Shown piece by piece: positions 62,521 to 64,000 of a stretch of 64,000 nucleotides of DNA; the first letter of the stretch is position 1; every line of letters starts with the position of its first letter. The position numbers and the translations under genes are program-made. The notes under the pieces are model-generated. The model was not told the DNA's origin. It ran no database searches and saw only the letters and a list, made by a program, of their open reading frames with translations. Source of the stretch: Ceratobasidium sp. AG-K (Eukaryota; Basidiomycota; Agaricomycetes; Cantharellales; Ceratobasidiaceae); assembly GCA_037039685.1 (NCBI GenBank), contig JAWNGF010000002.1:4278001-4342000 (forward strand), read 5' to 3'.

Positions 62521-62910
62521 TATAATAAATGCGCTTCCTGGTGCGCTTTGACCAAATATGGCTAGTAGTGTTTGGATAGAAAATATATCCCCTGGGTAGA
62601 GATGGAATGTATAGGGGGAACCTAGTCGACAGTAGGTTCAGTGCAAAGGTCTCAGAGGTCCTTGTTCCAATAGAATATATGAACGGTGCTTCCTGATTAG
62701 GTGGCAATGGTTCAGTGATATCAGAGGATAGGGGACATTGTTAACAGGCTAATGGGTGCAAGCTGCAGTGTGCCTTAATGTGTAAATGATGCAGGGGAGA
62801 GATGGGGGTGTTAGCTGACAATGGTGAAGGGTGTGCAAATGCTCAGAGGTGACCCGGTGATGAAAGACCTGGTTCCAACAGCGACAAAGGCTGTATCCGC
62901 AACAAAGGCA
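62521..62910 (-). other. Leader of element L, non-coding
   Basis: Homologous to the leader of K but without the solo LTR5, so it serves as the empty-site reference (near 62545-62565). No ORF of note. Confidence 0.75.
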
Positions 62911-62924
62911 ATAAGACTTGTTCT
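62911..62924 (-). other. Primer binding site of element L, one mismatch
   Basis: AGAACAAGTCTTAT on minus, 2 nt from the LTR; K has AGAACAAGTCTTGT. Confidence 0.65.
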
Positions 62925-62926
62925 AG

Positions 62927-63042
62927 TGTCACAACCCTGGCCAAGCCTTGGAGGCCTAGGCTCCAAAGGCAGTGAAGATGGGGGTTGGGACGACGCCAAA
63001 GGCAAATGTACGGCGCTAAGGCCTAAGTGAGTCATGCGATAT
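62927..63042 (-). repeat. 5' LTR of element L, only its last 116 bp
   Basis: Ends GGGTTGTGACA at 62927 on minus; cut at 63042 by the LTR of M. Confidence 0.85.
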
Positions 63043-63594
63043 TGTGGTGACCCATGTACAACATCCTTGGACTCTGACTGTGTGGCTCGGACCCTGGTGC
63101 CCTAAGCACCCAATGTACAATGAAGTGCCGTCTCCTGCATTTAGTGCGGTGTATGGATGACGTGTCACCATGGCCCATATGGCCTTGCTGTCTTCTGGAT
63201 CTTTCCCTTGGAAGGATTGTGCTTCTGGACTATTCTTCCAGAAGTACTTTGAGATTGCTGACTGATACTGGTGCCTGATTGGCCAGTTCATGTATTGTAC
63301 CACTTTGAGGCATTTTTGCCTCATACTATATATACCGGCTCGCAAGCATGGACTCACGACAGCTTGCTTTGCCTCTTCATCTCTCCCCTCAGAGTGCACT
63401 CTAAGTCCCAAAGGCCTTACAGCCTTTGTCTCTCATCTAAGTGGGCCTTTGGCCATCATCAGTATTGACATTGAGGTTGCACTAGCAACTTAGCAAACGG
63501 TCTAAGGAGCCTGTAAGGCATATCAAGGCCAGGCTCTACAACTAAGGCAAGAACGGTCACTGTCGTTGGTCAACCGGCATGGACGGTTACAACA
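63043..63594 (+). repeat. 5' LTR of element M, LTR1 family (552 bp)
   Basis: TGTGGTGACC to GGTTACAACA. TATATATA at 63327-63334 and AGCTTGCTTTGC at 63361-63372. Left flank GATAT inside L's LTR should recur beyond the right edge if it is a simple insertion. Confidence 0.92.
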
Positions 63595-63596
63595 TT

Positions 63597-63608
63597 GCAA
63601 AGCAAGCT
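63597..63608 (+). other. Self-complementary primer binding site, element M
   Basis: GCAAAGCAAGCT, 2 nt after the LTR, exact complement of 63361-63372. Confidence 0.8.
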
Positions 63609-63653
63609 TCAACTGCAAGCCACGAGAAAATACAATATAGTCACGTGACTACT

Positions 63654-64000
63654 ATGGACTCTACAAGACCCTCCTCAAGGTCAGAAATGGAACAGCTACA
63701 CTCATGGATACAGGAGGTATGAATGAACCAAACACAAAGGGCTAGACCTCCACCTGAATTTACGGAATCATTGGGACCATGACAACAGTCTAGACCACCC
63801 AGTGCGGGAACTGTCCCAGGAGGCTTGGGAAACATTGGGGAAAACTTGGCCGAAGTAGAAGACACTACACCGGGAACAATAACAATACCCAACACAACCG
63901 GAACTGAGCCACTGGCGCCAAGAACAATAACCCTCCCAATCATTGAATCACCACGGGCTGAACAAAAGATACAGATTGTTGGTGACCAACCAAGAAATGC
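63654..64000 (+). pseudogene. gag: gag N-terminal part, element M, with stops
   Basis: Starts MDSTRPSSRSEMEQLH as in element A. TGA at 63720 where A has CGA, and TGA at about 63780 where A has CAA. The frame otherwise continues (VEDTTPGTITIPN) to the window end. So M is already inactive while A is open. Confidence 0.8.

Larger units (their letters stand above)
59024..63042 (-). mobile_element. Element L, LTR3-family element, 5' half
   Basis: 5' LTR remnant 62927-63042, PBS, leader, gag, protease, RT. Cut on the left by I and on the right, inside its LTR, by M. It overlaps F over the RT-RNase H region, so F and L are separate but closely related copies. Confidence 0.85.

Noticed and set aside
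22449..63042. F and L as two halves of one LTR3 element split by insertions
   Set aside because: They overlap by about 840 bp of RT-RNase H sequence that differs at several per cent, so they are two copies.
1..64000. tRNA, rRNA, CRISPR arrays, bacterial operons or host genes
   Set aside because: None recognised on either strand; all repeated sequence is explained by LTRs and element interiors.

Overview
This 64 kb window is eukaryotic, almost certainly from a basidiomycete fungus. I found no host gene, rRNA, tRNA or CRISPR array. Nearly every base can be assigned to LTR retrotransposons of the Ty3/Gypsy type (chromovirus/Tf1-like group: Gag with a zinc knuckle, Pol ordered PR-RT-RNase H-INT, C-terminal chromodomain), to solo LTRs, or to fragments of them. 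The Gag and Pol sequences look to me like those of Rhizoctonia/Ceratobasidiaceae elements, but that is recollection and not proven by the window.

Families (names are mine). LTR1, 552 bp LTR: element A (1-1100, minus, runs off the left edge), H (33057-38733, plus, 5' truncated), M (63043-64000, plus, runs off the right edge). LTR2, about 444-468 bp LTR: B (1101-7716, minus), C (7717-9380, plus, 3' end only), D (10165-17275, minus, both LTRs), G (26079-33056, minus), I (38734-59023, minus, heavily interrupted), J (40506-55299, plus, both LTRs). LTR3, 419-443 bp LTR: F (22449-26078, minus), K (42448-50028, plus, both LTRs), L (59024-63042, minus). LTR5, about 410 bp LTR: element E (9793-22448, plus, split by D) and a solo copy inside K. 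Also a 1170 bp solo LTR (LTR7, 57370-58539) and an LTR4 fragment (9381-9792).

Nesting, left to right: A cuts B; B sits in C; C abuts LTR4; E (LTR5) cuts LTR4; D sits inside the 5' LTR of E; F cuts E; G cuts F; a deletion-like junction at 33056/33057 joins truncated G to truncated H; H ends inside I; I contains J; J contains K; K contains a solo LTR5; I also contains solo LTR7 just after its gag start; I cuts L; M cuts L. The deepest stack is L > I > J > K > solo LTR5. Five-base target duplications support D (cttaa), J (ttcc[g/a]), K (aattc), solo LTR5 (cagtg) and LTR7 (tgaat).

How the parts work together: gag and pol are in different frames, with pol at -1; a GGGAAAA-type heptamer just before the gag stop is the likely shift site. 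Minus-strand priming appears to be self-priming: in four families 12-14 nt placed 2 nt after the 5' LTR exactly complement the predicted 5' end of the element's own RNA, as in Tf1. Plus-strand priming uses a G-rich polypurine tract at the 3' LTR, and the LTR3 family carries exact internal copies of that tract inside pol. Three families carry a third ORF (called aORF here) after the chromodomain, in the -1 frame relative to pol and overlapping the pol tail. The LTR1 and LTR2 versions look homologous (CQGC-type motif, Trp-rich C-terminus); the LTR3 version is different and has SUMO-interaction-like motifs. Most gag/pol copies are dead, many by CGA-to-TGA changes and other C-to-T/G-to-A transitions. 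The aORFs are mostly intact.
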